From Candidatus Glassbacteria bacterium RIFCSPLOWO2_12_FULL_58_11 (GTDB lineage Bacteria; Gemmatimonadota; Glassbacteria; GWA2-58-10): a stretch of 15,211 bases of DNA. Each line of letters begins with the position of its first letter. Position 1 is the first letter of the stretch. Below are positions 7,289-14,509 of the stretch, piece after piece. Position numbers and translations under genes: made by a program. Location of the stretch: positions 1 to 15,211 of the forward strand of contig MFIX01000057.1 of assembly GCA_001780825.1 (NCBI GenBank), written 5' to 3'. Below the pieces are notes generated by a model that did not search any database, was not told the DNA's origin, and worked only from the letters and a program-made list of their open reading frames with translations.

Positions 7289-8317
7289 TCAGCCGACTAC
7301 CGCGCCGAATTCCATAATATAGCCTTGAGTGATGGTCAGCATATGCTTTTCGCCCGGAACTTCCAGCAGCAGCGCCCCGCTCTCGTCGATTCCGCGCGCC
7401 ACGCCGGTTGTGCGGCTCTCACCGGAATCGCTCACTGTCACGCGGCGGTCACGCAGGAAATCCCGCACCTGGACCCGCGGCAAAAATGAAACTAAACCAT
7501 CGGCGAGAAACTGGAAATACCCCGCCTCGAGTTTATCCAGGATATCGGACAGCAGGCCGGTCCGGTAATACTTTTTTCCCGCGGAGGCCAGAGAAAGCGA
7601 GGTCGCGTTCTGCGCCAGCTCGGCTGGAAAGGCCGGGATGTTCACATTGACGCCGAAACCCAGGATTACGTACTTCAGCTCGCTGCCCAGCCAGCCGGCC
7701 TCGCAAAGGATGCCGGCAACTTTTTTCCCATTCAGATAGATATCGTTCGGCCACTTGATTTTCGGCTTGAATGCCCCCTGCTCCTCGAGCGTCAGACAGA
7801 TACTTAGCGCGGCGAGCAAGCCCAGGCTGCCCAGTTGCGCGCGGCGGATACCCGGCCGCAGGATCAGACTGGCCCAGATGCCGCCGCCGGCTGGCGAATA
7901 CCAGGAATTATCCCGCCTTCCCCGGCCTCCGCTCTGTTCCTCAGCCACGATAAGCGTTCCATCCGCCGCACCCGAATCCGCCAGCATTTTCGCCGTCGAA
8001 TTGGTCGAGCCGATAATTCGATATGCGAACAGAGTCTTGCCCAGGAACGAGGTCTTGAGCTCGCTCTCCAGCTCAAAGAAATTTACCTGATCGGGAAGGC
8101 TTACCAGGGTCCAGCCACGCTCCGGGCTCCCGTCAATCTCGTAGCCCTGCAGACGGAGTATATCGATGGTCCGCTCCAGGTCCTGGCTGCATTCGGTACA
8201 GTCGTCCATCAGCTCGGCCAGGCCGAACTCCGACAGCAGGGCCTGTTCCGCCAGATAGCGGTCCCGATTGCCTTTGAGAACCTCGATCAGCTTTTTTTCA
8301 AGCTGGTATGCATACAT
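7289..8317 (-). CDS. birA: Biotin--[acetyl-CoA-carboxylase] ligase / BirA-type bifunctional protein
   Basis: BirA makes biotinoyl-AMP and attaches biotin to carboxylase carrier proteins; two-domain forms also repress biotin genes. Numbered from the ATG at 8317 (342 aa), residues about 5-75 are a divergent winged helix (recognition-helix region CSQDLERTIDIL, wing GSPERGWTL). STNST (104-108), GGRGRRDNSW (130-139, ATP loop), KWPND (188-192), the biotin-site segment GKKVAGIL and GFGVNVN (220-226) mark the catalytic domain. The end is an SH3-like domain. The start is uncertain: TTG at 8335 lies 7 nt after the nadC stop, while ATG at 8317 fits alignment to E. coli BirA better. Neither has a clear Shine-Dalgarno, suggesting coupling to nadC. 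The ATP loop has Asp where Gly120 of E. coli BirA is usual. Confidence 0.93.
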   Translation of the reverse strand: MYAYQLEKKLIEVLKGNRDRYLAEQALLSEFGLAELMDDCTECSQDLERTIDILRLQGYEIDGSPERGWTLVSLPDQVNFFELESELKTSFLGKTLFAYRIIGSTNSTAKMLADSGAADGTLIVAEEQSGGRGRRDNSWYSPAGGGIWASLILRPGIRRAQLGSLGLLAALSICLTLEEQGAFKPKIKWPNDIYLNGKKVAGILCEAGWLGSELKYVILGFGVNVNIPAFPAELAQNATSLSLASAGKKYYRTGLLSDILDKLEAGYFQFLADGLVSFLPRVQVRDFLRDRRVTVSDSGESRTTGVARGIDESGALLLEVPGEKHMLTITQGYIMEFGAVVG

Positions 8318-8342
8318 ATCGGGCGAACCGCTCAATTGGCAT

Positions 8343-9215
8343 TCAGCTGTCCGTTTCGATTATCAAAGTCAAGTTCAGAATTCCGGCCGAATGAGTCAGG
8401 GCTCCTACCGAAATATAATCCACGCCGGTGGCGGCGACCTCGGCCACGCTGTTCAGGTTGATATCTCCGCTGGCTTCGATCTCCGGATGACCGCCTTTCC
8501 GGTGGTTGCGGATCAACTCCACCGAGGCGCGCATCTGTTCCACTGTCATGTTGTCCAGCATGATCCTGTCCACTCCGGCCCTGGAGGCTTCAAGCACCTC
8601 CTCGACAGACCGGATCTCCACCTCTACCAGCAGGTTCCGGTCATTGGCTTTGCGGACCGCCTTTACCGCTTCCCTGATCCCTCCGGCCGCGGCGATATGG
8701 TTCTCCTTGAGCAGGACGAAATCATAAAGGCCGAACCGGTGATTATATCCTCCGCCTACCCGGACCGCGTATTTCTCCAGTTCCCGCAGCCCAGGCGTGG
8801 TTTTGCGGGTATCGAGGATTTTAGCGCCGCTGCCCTCCACGCGGTCGACGAAACGGCGTGTCAGAGTGGCCACACCGGAAAGCCGCTGCAGAAAATTAAG
8901 CAAAGTGCGCTCGAGGCCCAATAGCCGCCTGGTCGAGCCCCGGAGCTGGGCCACCACCTGGCCGGCCTGCACCACCCGGCCGTCCGGCACCGCCGAAACA
9001 AGCTCGCATTCCGATTTGAGCCGACTGAGCAGGAAACGGGCCACCGGCATCCCGGCAATCACGCCGCCGGAGCGGGCGAAGATCCGGGCCACGCTGCGGT
9101 GCTCCTCGGGCACGGACCACAGCGAGGTGTAGTCTCCGCTGCCGATATCCTCGGCCAGGGCCAGGAGGATCGCCTTGCGGGCCTGAGGCGAAAGTTTTAA
9201 TTCATCGTTCTGCAA
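8343..9215 (-). CDS. nadC: Nicotinate-nucleotide pyrophosphorylase (carboxylating), quinolinate phosphoribosyltransferase
   Basis: NadC converts quinolinate and PRPP to nicotinate mononucleotide with loss of CO2, in de novo NAD synthesis. From a TTG start at 9215 the protein is 290 aa, the normal family length. The family needs the N-terminal segment ALAEDIGSGDYTS (19-31), and no ATG or GTG lies in frame between it and the bshA stop, so TTG is the only reasonable start. Key motifs are ERTLLN (102-107), DTRKTTPG (135-142), GGGYNHR (154-160), LKENH (169-173), the paired acidic VEVE (197-200), IMLDNMT (218-224) and ASGDINL (248-254). The start lies 5 nt after the bshA TAA, with only a weak AGG upstream, so translational coupling is likely. 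Nothing is seen of nadA or nadB here. Confidence 0.96.
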   Translation of the reverse strand: MQNDELKLSPQARKAILLALAEDIGSGDYTSLWSVPEEHRSVARIFARSGGVIAGMPVARFLLSRLKSECELVSAVPDGRVVQAGQVVAQLRGSTRRLLGLERTLLNFLQRLSGVATLTRRFVDRVEGSGAKILDTRKTTPGLRELEKYAVRVGGGYNHRFGLYDFVLLKENHIAAAGGIREAVKAVRKANDRNLLVEVEIRSVEEVLEASRAGVDRIMLDNMTVEQMRASVELIRNHRKGGHPEIEASGDINLNSVAEVAATGVDYISVGALTHSAGILNLTLIIETDS

Positions 9216-9220
9216 ATCGG

Positions 9221-10387
9221 TTACCTGCCGGACGAATTGGGAGACTGTAGAACCCGGTGGTAATATTCCTCGTAACGGGCGGTGATATCCTGGATCGTAT
9301 AATTCTCGATCACGCGTTCCCGCGCCTTTCGGCTGAACGCCCGGTGCATGTCGGAGTCGGTCAGCAGCCGGATGCTGTTGGCGGCCATGTCCTCCACATC
9401 CCCCACCTCGGAAAGAAAACCGCATTCTCCATGCAGCACCACCTCCTCAGGCCCGCCGCAGCGGGTGCTGATCACCGGCACTCCGGTGGATAGGGCTTCG
9501 AGAATCGAAAGGCCGAAACTCTCGGTGGCGCTGGTCTGAAGGTAGAGGTCGGAACAGTTGAGCAGGCTGGCAATCGATTCCTGCGCCCCCAGGAACACGC
9601 AGTCTCCGCCCACTCCAAGCTGCTCGGCCAGTTGGTACGCTCCAGCCCTTTCAGGTCCATCCCCCACCAGGATCAACCGCGCCTTGATCCGGCTTCGCAC
9701 CGCCGCGAATACCCGGATCAAATCTCCCATGCGCTTGACCGGCCGCATATTGGAAATATGAATTATCACCTTGCTGCCGTCCGGGGCCAGCATGTCCCGC
9801 GAGCAGTCCTTGACCGGGGAGCGCTGGAACAGCTCCGTATCGACAAAGTTCGGAATGATCTCGATCGCGCGCTTGATCTGAAATTCTCCGACAGTATGCT
9901 GGTGAAGGTAACGGCTGACCGCGGTCACCCCATCCGAGCGCTCGATGCTGAAACGGGTGATCGATTTGAAGCTCGCCTCCGCCCCGACCAGGGTGATATC
10001 CGTGCCGTGAAGAGTGGTGATGACCTTGATCGGATGGTCCCGGCCCAGCATTTCCTTGGCGATCCAGGCGCTCGTGGCGTGCGGGATCGCATAATGGACG
10101 TGCAGCAGGTCGAGGCCGTATTCCTCGGTGACCGCATGCATTTTTACCGCCAGGGTCAGCGTATAGGGCTGGTATTCGAACAGGGGGTAGCTCGAAACCT
10201 GGACCTCGTGAAAATAAACATTGCTGTAAAAGCCTTTCAGACGGTAAGGCAGGGCGTAAGAGATGAAATGTATCTCATGCCCCTGCAGCGCCAGCTGCTT
10301 ACCCAGCTCGGTGGCCAGTACTCCGCTGCCTCCGAAAGTCGGGTAACAGGTGATTCCGATCCTTAATTTTTCAGCGCGCCGGGCCAT
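9221..10387 (-). CDS. bshA: N-acetyl-alpha-D-glucosaminyl L-malate synthase (bacillithiol biosynthesis)
   Basis: BshA is a GT4-family retaining glycosyltransferase. It joins GlcNAc from UDP-GlcNAc to L-malate, the first step to bacillithiol, the low-molecular-weight thiol of Firmicutes, many Bacteroidetes-related phyla and Deinococcus. The 388 residues show the diagnostic CYPTFGGSGVLATELGK (14-30), GHEIHFISYALPYRL (36-50), HVHYAIPHA (96-104) and TTLHGTDITLVG (124-135), and the C-terminal TESFGLSILEALSTGVPVIS donor-site region with its E-x7-E pair. The ATG at 10387 is supported by AAGGTGG upstream and overlaps the end of miaA by 25 nt. bshB (deacetylase) and bshC (cysteine ligase) are not in the window. 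Its company with birA recalls the Bacillus bshA-cca-birA order. Confidence 0.95.
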   Translation of the reverse strand: MARRAEKLRIGITCYPTFGGSGVLATELGKQLALQGHEIHFISYALPYRLKGFYSNVYFHEVQVSSYPLFEYQPYTLTLAVKMHAVTEEYGLDLLHVHYAIPHATSAWIAKEMLGRDHPIKVITTLHGTDITLVGAEASFKSITRFSIERSDGVTAVSRYLHQHTVGEFQIKRAIEIIPNFVDTELFQRSPVKDCSRDMLAPDGSKVIIHISNMRPVKRMGDLIRVFAAVRSRIKARLILVGDGPERAGAYQLAEQLGVGGDCVFLGAQESIASLLNCSDLYLQTSATESFGLSILEALSTGVPVISTRCGGPEEVVLHGECGFLSEVGDVEDMAANSIRLLTDSDMHRAFSRKARERVIENYTIQDITARYEEYYHRVLQSPNSSGR

Positions 10388-11334
10388 CGGCCACCTTTTC
10401 CATCAAATTTTTCCAGTTGCGAGCGCCATAAGCTTACGATCCGATCAGGGTCGGCCTCCGCCGGGTCAAGCCTCAGCTCCGCGGGACGGTTCCTGAACCA
10501 GGTGCGCTGACGGCGTGCGTACTGCCAGGTCCGGCCCACGATGGCCTCGAAAGCTGCCTCGCGGCTTATCTCCCCGCGGACCTGCGAGATGATTTCACGA
10601 TATCCCAGGCTTTGCAAGCCCGGAGCCCGCGGGTCGACTCCCGCGGCCAGCAGGGCCTCCACCTCTCCAGCCCAGCCCTGCTCGAGCATCCGGCGGGCGC
10701 GCAGCCGGATGTTTTCTTTCAGAGATTTATCCGGCGGATCGAGCAGCACGGTAAATGCGCGATAAGCCGCCGCTGCCTTGGCCAGCCTGAAATGCCCGCT
10801 CAGCGTCCGGCCTGTCAGATAATACAGCTCCAGCGCCCGGCCTACCCGCTGGAAGTCATTGGGGTGCAGACGGGCGGCGGTGTCCGGATCGACTGCGGCG
10901 AGCTCCCGGTGCAGGGTCTCCCCGCCCTCGGATTCGAACCGCCGGGACAACTGAATACGGATCCTGGTCTTAGCCTCCTCCGGGACCGCGGGCTCCTCGA
11001 ACAGCGGCTTGACCAGCGCCTGCAGGTAAAAGCCGGTACCGCCGCAGACCAGAGGGGTTTTACCATCCAGGGCCAGTTTTTCAATCACCGCGGCGGCCTC
11101 CCGGCTGAACCGCCCGGCATTGTAGCGCTCCTCCGGCTCGATTATCCCGATCAGGTGGTGTCTGACCCGCTCCAATTCCTCCCGGTCCGGCTTGGCCGTG
11201 CCAATATCCAGCCGGGCGTAAACCTGGCGGGAATCGGCGGAAACGATTTCACCTTGCAGCCTCTGCGCCAGCGCCAGCGCCAGCCTCGATTTTCCGGAGG
11301 CGGTGGGGCCAGCCACTATCAGGATCGGGATCAA
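10363..11334 (-). CDS. miaA: tRNA dimethylallyltransferase
   Basis: MiaA transfers a dimethylallyl group to N6 of A37 in tRNAs reading UNN codons, stabilising codon pairing. The 323 residues show the Walker A GPTASGKS (9-16), DSRQVY (34-39), GTAKP (45-49), GGTGFY (98-103) and the C-terminal tRNA-binding region with YARRQRTWFRN. The start is a TTG at 11334 that overlaps the mutL TGA as TTGA. The P-loop begins only eight residues in, so no later start is possible. It follows mutL directly, a common bacterial pairing (mutL-miaA), and overlaps bshA at its 3' end, so translation is likely coupled on both sides. Confidence 0.97.
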   Translation of the reverse strand: MIPILIVAGPTASGKSRLALALAQRLQGEIVSADSRQVYARLDIGTAKPDREELERVRHHLIGIIEPEERYNAGRFSREAAAVIEKLALDGKTPLVCGGTGFYLQALVKPLFEEPAVPEEAKTRIRIQLSRRFESEGGETLHRELAAVDPDTAARLHPNDFQRVGRALELYYLTGRTLSGHFRLAKAAAAYRAFTVLLDPPDKSLKENIRLRARRMLEQGWAGEVEALLAAGVDPRAPGLQSLGYREIISQVRGEISREAAFEAIVGRTWQYARRQRTWFRNRPAELRLDPAEADPDRIVSLWRSQLEKFDGKGGRWPGALKN

Positions 11335-13172
11335 GTCCTGCCGAACCTCTTGTCGATTTCATCCAGGGACAGCTCGACTATGGTGTTCCGGCCATGCACA
11401 TCCGCGTAGGGCAGCTCGGTGGCGAAAAGCTGATCGATAAGCTCGTTCATCTCGCGCTGCGCGAGCTCTTTGCCGGATTTTATCGCCCCCCGGCAGGCCA
11501 GGGAGCGGGCCAGCGCCTGGTGGCGGGTACCTGCGGAGCCCTGGCCTTCGCGGGAAAGCTCGTGCAGCAGCTCGCGGAAATATTCCTCCACGCTGCCGAG
11601 GCTTTTCAGCGCCGGTGCGCTGCGCACGACTATTGTCCGGCCGCTGAACAAGTCCAGCTCGAAGCCGGCCTGCTCCAGGATGGCCAGGAACTGCTCGGCC
11701 GTCAGGTGCTCCTCGGGCGTCAGCTGCAGAGTCACCGGAAACAGGAGGCGCTGGCTGCTCAGGCTTCGGGTCGACATGTCGCGGATTATTTTTTCATAAA
11801 GCACGCGCTCATGGGCCGCGTGCTGGTCGATCACCAGGCAGCCGCTTTTGGTTTCGACAAAGATGTAGCGCCCGTGGAGCTGCCAGATCGAAGGCAGGGT
11901 CTCTCCTTGAGTATCCGGGGAGAGTGCCGGGCCGGGTGTGGTGCGACTTGCGGATTTTGCCCGGGGCGAGAGTTCCGCGGGAAAAATATTTTTATCTTGC
12001 GCGGCGGAGGATCTGCGGCTGGAAAGAGGCATCAGAAATGAGGTCTGGTATCCGCTCGCCGCGGTCACGCCGGCCAGGGCCCGGCTGTCGCTCAAACGCC
12101 CCCTCAAACCTTTCGCATAGCCTGCCGCGCCAGCGGAAAAAAGCTTGCCGCCCTCGCGCTCGCTGAACTCCGGGGTAGCCTCGCCGCTGCGCAGTCCCTC
12201 CTGCACCGCCCGGTGGACCATGGAGTAAACCAGTCCCTCATCCCGGAACCGTACTTCGAGCTTGGCCGGATGAACGTTGACATCGACCTCGGCGGGCCGC
12301 AGGGTCAGAAAGAGAAAAAATGCGGGCTGGGCCGAGTCGGGGATCGTGCTGCGATATCCGCTGTGCACGGCATGTATAACGGCCCGGCTGCTGAACGGGC
12401 GGCGGTTGATAAACATGTGCTGTTCGGGCCGGACGCCGGAAACCGAGTCCGGCGCGGCGATCAGCCCACCGATGACCGTATCGCCCCGCTCGAACAATAC
12501 CGGAAGATATTTTTCAGTCCTTTTGCGGCCGAACAATTCCTCGACCCTATCCGTCAGTGAGCCACCCGGGGCCACGGAAAGGAGCTCGCGGCCCTCATGG
12601 ATCAGCTTGAAAACGGTCTCGACCTGGGCGATCGCCAGCGAGGTGACAACCCGGACTATATGGCGCAACTCGGTCTGATCGCTCTTGAGAAACTTGCGCC
12701 TGGCCGGTACATTGTAGAAGAGATTCCGCACGGTAGCCGTGGTGCCGGGAGCCCTGGATACGCCGGTCTTCTCCACTGTCCGGCCGCCCTCGACTACCAG
12801 CAGCGCGCCGCAGGAATTGGCCGCGCTGCAGGTCTCGAGCTCGAAACGGCTCACCGCGGCAATACTGGGCAGGGCCTCGCCGCGAAACCCCAGGGTGGCT
12901 ATATTTGCCAGATCCCCGGCCGAGCTGATTTTGCTGGTGGCGTGGCGCGAGAAAGCCAGCTCTGCATCCTCGGGCTCCATCCCCGCCCCGTCATCGATCA
13001 CGCGGATCAGACGGTTGCCGGCGCCCTCGCATTCCACGGTAATCCTGCGCGCTCCGGAATCCAGGGAGTTTTCCACCAGCTCCTTGACCACGGAGGCCGG
13101 GCGCTCGATCACCTCGCCGGCGGCAATCAGGTTCCGGGTATTTTCATCGAGCAGATGAATTGTACGGGCCAT
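11331..13172 (-). CDS. mutL: DNA mismatch repair protein MutL
   Basis: MutL couples MutS mismatch recognition to strand incision and removal. The ATG at 13172 (613 aa) has GAGGA about 6 nt upstream and begins MARTIHLLDE as expected; longer in-frame starts up to 13373 lie in the promoter region. The GHKL ATPase is complete: E31 and N35 in KELVENSLDSGA, DDGAGM (60-65), RHATSKI, GFRGEAL (95-101) and GTTATVRNLFYNVPARRKF. HPAKLEVRF (301-309) closes the N-terminal domain. A low-complexity linker (about 330-425) leads to the dimerisation/endonuclease domain with DQHAAHERVLYE (449-460), the DQHA-x2-E-x4-E nuclease motif, and ACRGAIKSG (559-567). The usual CPHGRP is DVHGRN here (591-596), so the Cys metal ligand is lost. 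First gene of the six-gene operon. Confidence 0.97.
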   Translation of the reverse strand: MARTIHLLDENTRNLIAAGEVIERPASVVKELVENSLDSGARRITVECEGAGNRLIRVIDDGAGMEPEDAELAFSRHATSKISSAGDLANIATLGFRGEALPSIAAVSRFELETCSAANSCGALLVVEGGRTVEKTGVSRAPGTTATVRNLFYNVPARRKFLKSDQTELRHIVRVVTSLAIAQVETVFKLIHEGRELLSVAPGGSLTDRVEELFGRKRTEKYLPVLFERGDTVIGGLIAAPDSVSGVRPEQHMFINRRPFSSRAVIHAVHSGYRSTIPDSAQPAFFLFLTLRPAEVDVNVHPAKLEVRFRDEGLVYSMVHRAVQEGLRSGEATPEFSEREGGKLFSAGAAGYAKGLRGRLSDSRALAGVTAASGYQTSFLMPLSSRRSSAAQDKNIFPAELSPRAKSASRTTPGPALSPDTQGETLPSIWQLHGRYIFVETKSGCLVIDQHAAHERVLYEKIIRDMSTRSLSSQRLLFPVTLQLTPEEHLTAEQFLAILEQAGFELDLFSGRTIVVRSAPALKSLGSVEEYFRELLHELSREGQGSAGTRHQALARSLACRGAIKSGKELAQREMNELIDQLFATELPYADVHGRNTIVELSLDEIDKRFGRT

Positions 13173-13220
13173 CACTGTCCTCTTTTCAGGGCGGCCTGTT
13201 TTTTGCCAGATTTCGGATAA

Positions 13221-13248
13221 AATATAATCTACTGTGATGGCTGGACAA
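13221..13248 (-). promoter_or_regulatory. Predicted promoter of the mutL operon
   Basis: The minus strand has TTGTCC (13243-13248) and TATATT (13221-13226) separated by 16 nt, about 50 nt upstream of the mutL start. The -10 box matches the consensus at five of six positions and the -35 box at four. It faces away from the HD-GYP promoter in the same 215-bp gap. No other strong promoter is seen before coaX, so it probably drives all six genes. Confidence 0.5.
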
Positions 13249-13327
13249 AGAAAATCGGAAATCGCGGCTTTAATCCGCCTGTCCGGCGCAAATTCAGAGC
13301 AACAGGGCGGAATTTGCATCCAGTTAC

Positions 13328-13356
13328 TTGACAAAGCAGCCTGAAAAAAATAAAAT
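13328..13356 (+). promoter_or_regulatory. Sigma-70-type promoter of the HD-GYP gene
   Basis: A perfect TTGACA (13328-13333) is followed after exactly 17 nt by TAAAAT (13351-13356), about 31 nt before the start codon. The spacer ends in a seven-A run. The transcription start would be near 13363, leaving a leader of about 25 nt. Confidence 0.75.
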
Positions 13357-13387
13357 TGAATACTTAAACTCAACCGGGTAATGAATA

Positions 13388-14467
13388 ATGAAACTGATTT
13401 CTCTCGATACTCTGGAGCCGGGCAAACAACTGGGAAGACCGATTTATAATGAAAAAGGGACCCTTTTGCTGGGCAAAGGAGTCGCGGTAACCGCCCGCTA
13501 CCTCAGACGCCTGAAGGAGATGGGCTACAGTTCGGTATATATCGAGGAAAAAGGTTACGAGGACATCGAGGTCAAGGATGTGATCTCGGACCGGACCCGC
13601 ATGGAGGCGGTATCCACGATCAGCGAAACCTTCGAGTCGGTGCGGGCCAGCGATTCACGCTCGGACAAAGTTTCCCTGGACCGCAGCAAGGTCACCGGCG
13701 TGGCGGATAAAATTGTCGATGATCTGACCAGCTCCGGCGACCAGATCATGGACCTGATTGACCTGAAAAGCTTCGACAACTACACGTTCATGCACTCGGT
13801 CAATGTGAGCGTCTTGACCGTGCTCACCGCCTCCAATGTCGGCAAGTTCACCTCGATGGAGCTGCGCGACCTGGCGATGGGAGCGCTCCTGTCGGATATC
13901 GGCAAGGCGCATGTCCCGATCGAAATAGTGCATAAAAAGGGCCGCCTTACCCCCGATGAATTCGCCAGGATGAAAAAGCATACGGCGATCGGGTATGAAA
14001 TCCTGCTGCATAAATCCAACATGAAACCCCTGGTGGCGAGTGTCGCCCTCCAGCATCACGAGTACTACAACGGCACCGGGTATCCCGGCCAGCTCGCCGG
14101 GGACAAAATCCACATTTTCAGCCGCTACACCGCCCTGGCCGACTGTTTCGACTCCCTGACCTCGGACCGCAGCTACAAGCGCCGTCTGCCGCCCCTGGTC
14201 GGGCTGGAATACCTCAAACTGGGCAGCGGAACACATTTCGACCCGGTCTGCCTGGAGCAGTTCGCCAACCATGTCGCCCCTTACCCGGCGGCGAGCACGG
14301 TGATGCTGACCACCGGGGAAACCGCGGTGGTGGTGCAGAACAATATGAAAAACCTCGAGCGCCCCAAGATTCGCATCCTCAACACTCCGGATGGCAAGGC
14401 GGTCGAAAAGCCCTATGAGCTGGACCTGAGCGCTCACCCCGAATTCGCGATCCAAAGCGTACAGTAA
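13388..14467 (+). CDS. HD-GYP domain protein with degenerate HD motif (c-di-GMP phosphodiesterase family)
   Basis: HD-GYP proteins usually hydrolyse the second messenger c-di-GMP at a two- or three-metal site. The 359 residues comprise an N-terminal domain like those fused to HD-GYP (about 1-60, with GRPIYNEKGTLLLGKGVAVT), a linker (about 60-125), the HD-GYP core (about 126-300) and a short C-terminal beta domain. Core features are H136 (HSVNV), H198, HHE (223-225), GTGYP (229-233) and D252 with FDSLTSDRSYK. The signature HDIGK is SDIGK (169-173): the first metal-ligating His is Ser, encoded TCG. The GYP motif that contacts c-di-GMP is intact, so the protein may bind without hydrolysing, or have altered metal use. 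There is no receiver domain or membrane segment, so it is cytoplasmic. The ATG has a weak upstream GGG. Confidence 0.9.
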   Translation: MKLISLDTLEPGKQLGRPIYNEKGTLLLGKGVAVTARYLRRLKEMGYSSVYIEEKGYEDIEVKDVISDRTRMEAVSTISETFESVRASDSRSDKVSLDRSKVTGVADKIVDDLTSSGDQIMDLIDLKSFDNYTFMHSVNVSVLTVLTASNVGKFTSMELRDLAMGALLSDIGKAHVPIEIVHKKGRLTPDEFARMKKHTAIGYEILLHKSNMKPLVASVALQHHEYYNGTGYPGQLAGDKIHIFSRYTALADCFDSLTSDRSYKRRLPPLVGLEYLKLGSGTHFDPVCLEQFANHVAPYPAASTVMLTTGETAVVVQNNMKNLERPKIRILNTPDGKAVEKPYELDLSAHPEFAIQSVQ

Positions 14468-14472
14468 TTTTC

Positions 14473-14488
14473 AATCCCGCGGGATTTT
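14473..14488. terminator. Possible bidirectional terminator between convergent genes
   Basis: The 14-bp palindrome AATCCCGCGGGATT lies in the 42-bp gap between the two convergent stop codons. T-rich stretches flank it on each strand (GGATTTTCC on plus, GGATTGAAAATTA on minus). The hairpin is small, with about 5 bp closing a CGCG loop, so termination may be inefficient. Confidence 0.4.
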
Positions 14489-14509
14489 CCAGGACTCTGT
14501 CTCCAACCG

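Noticed and set aside
9216..9425. In-frame extension of nadC into bshA
   Set aside because: It overlaps about 200 nt of bshA coding sequence and encodes nothing NadC-like; the TTG at 9215 gives the normal length.
13173..13373. In-frame N-terminal extension of mutL
   Set aside because: The extension lies in the divergent promoter region, has no family similarity, and MutL normally begins near the chosen ATG with its own Shine-Dalgarno.
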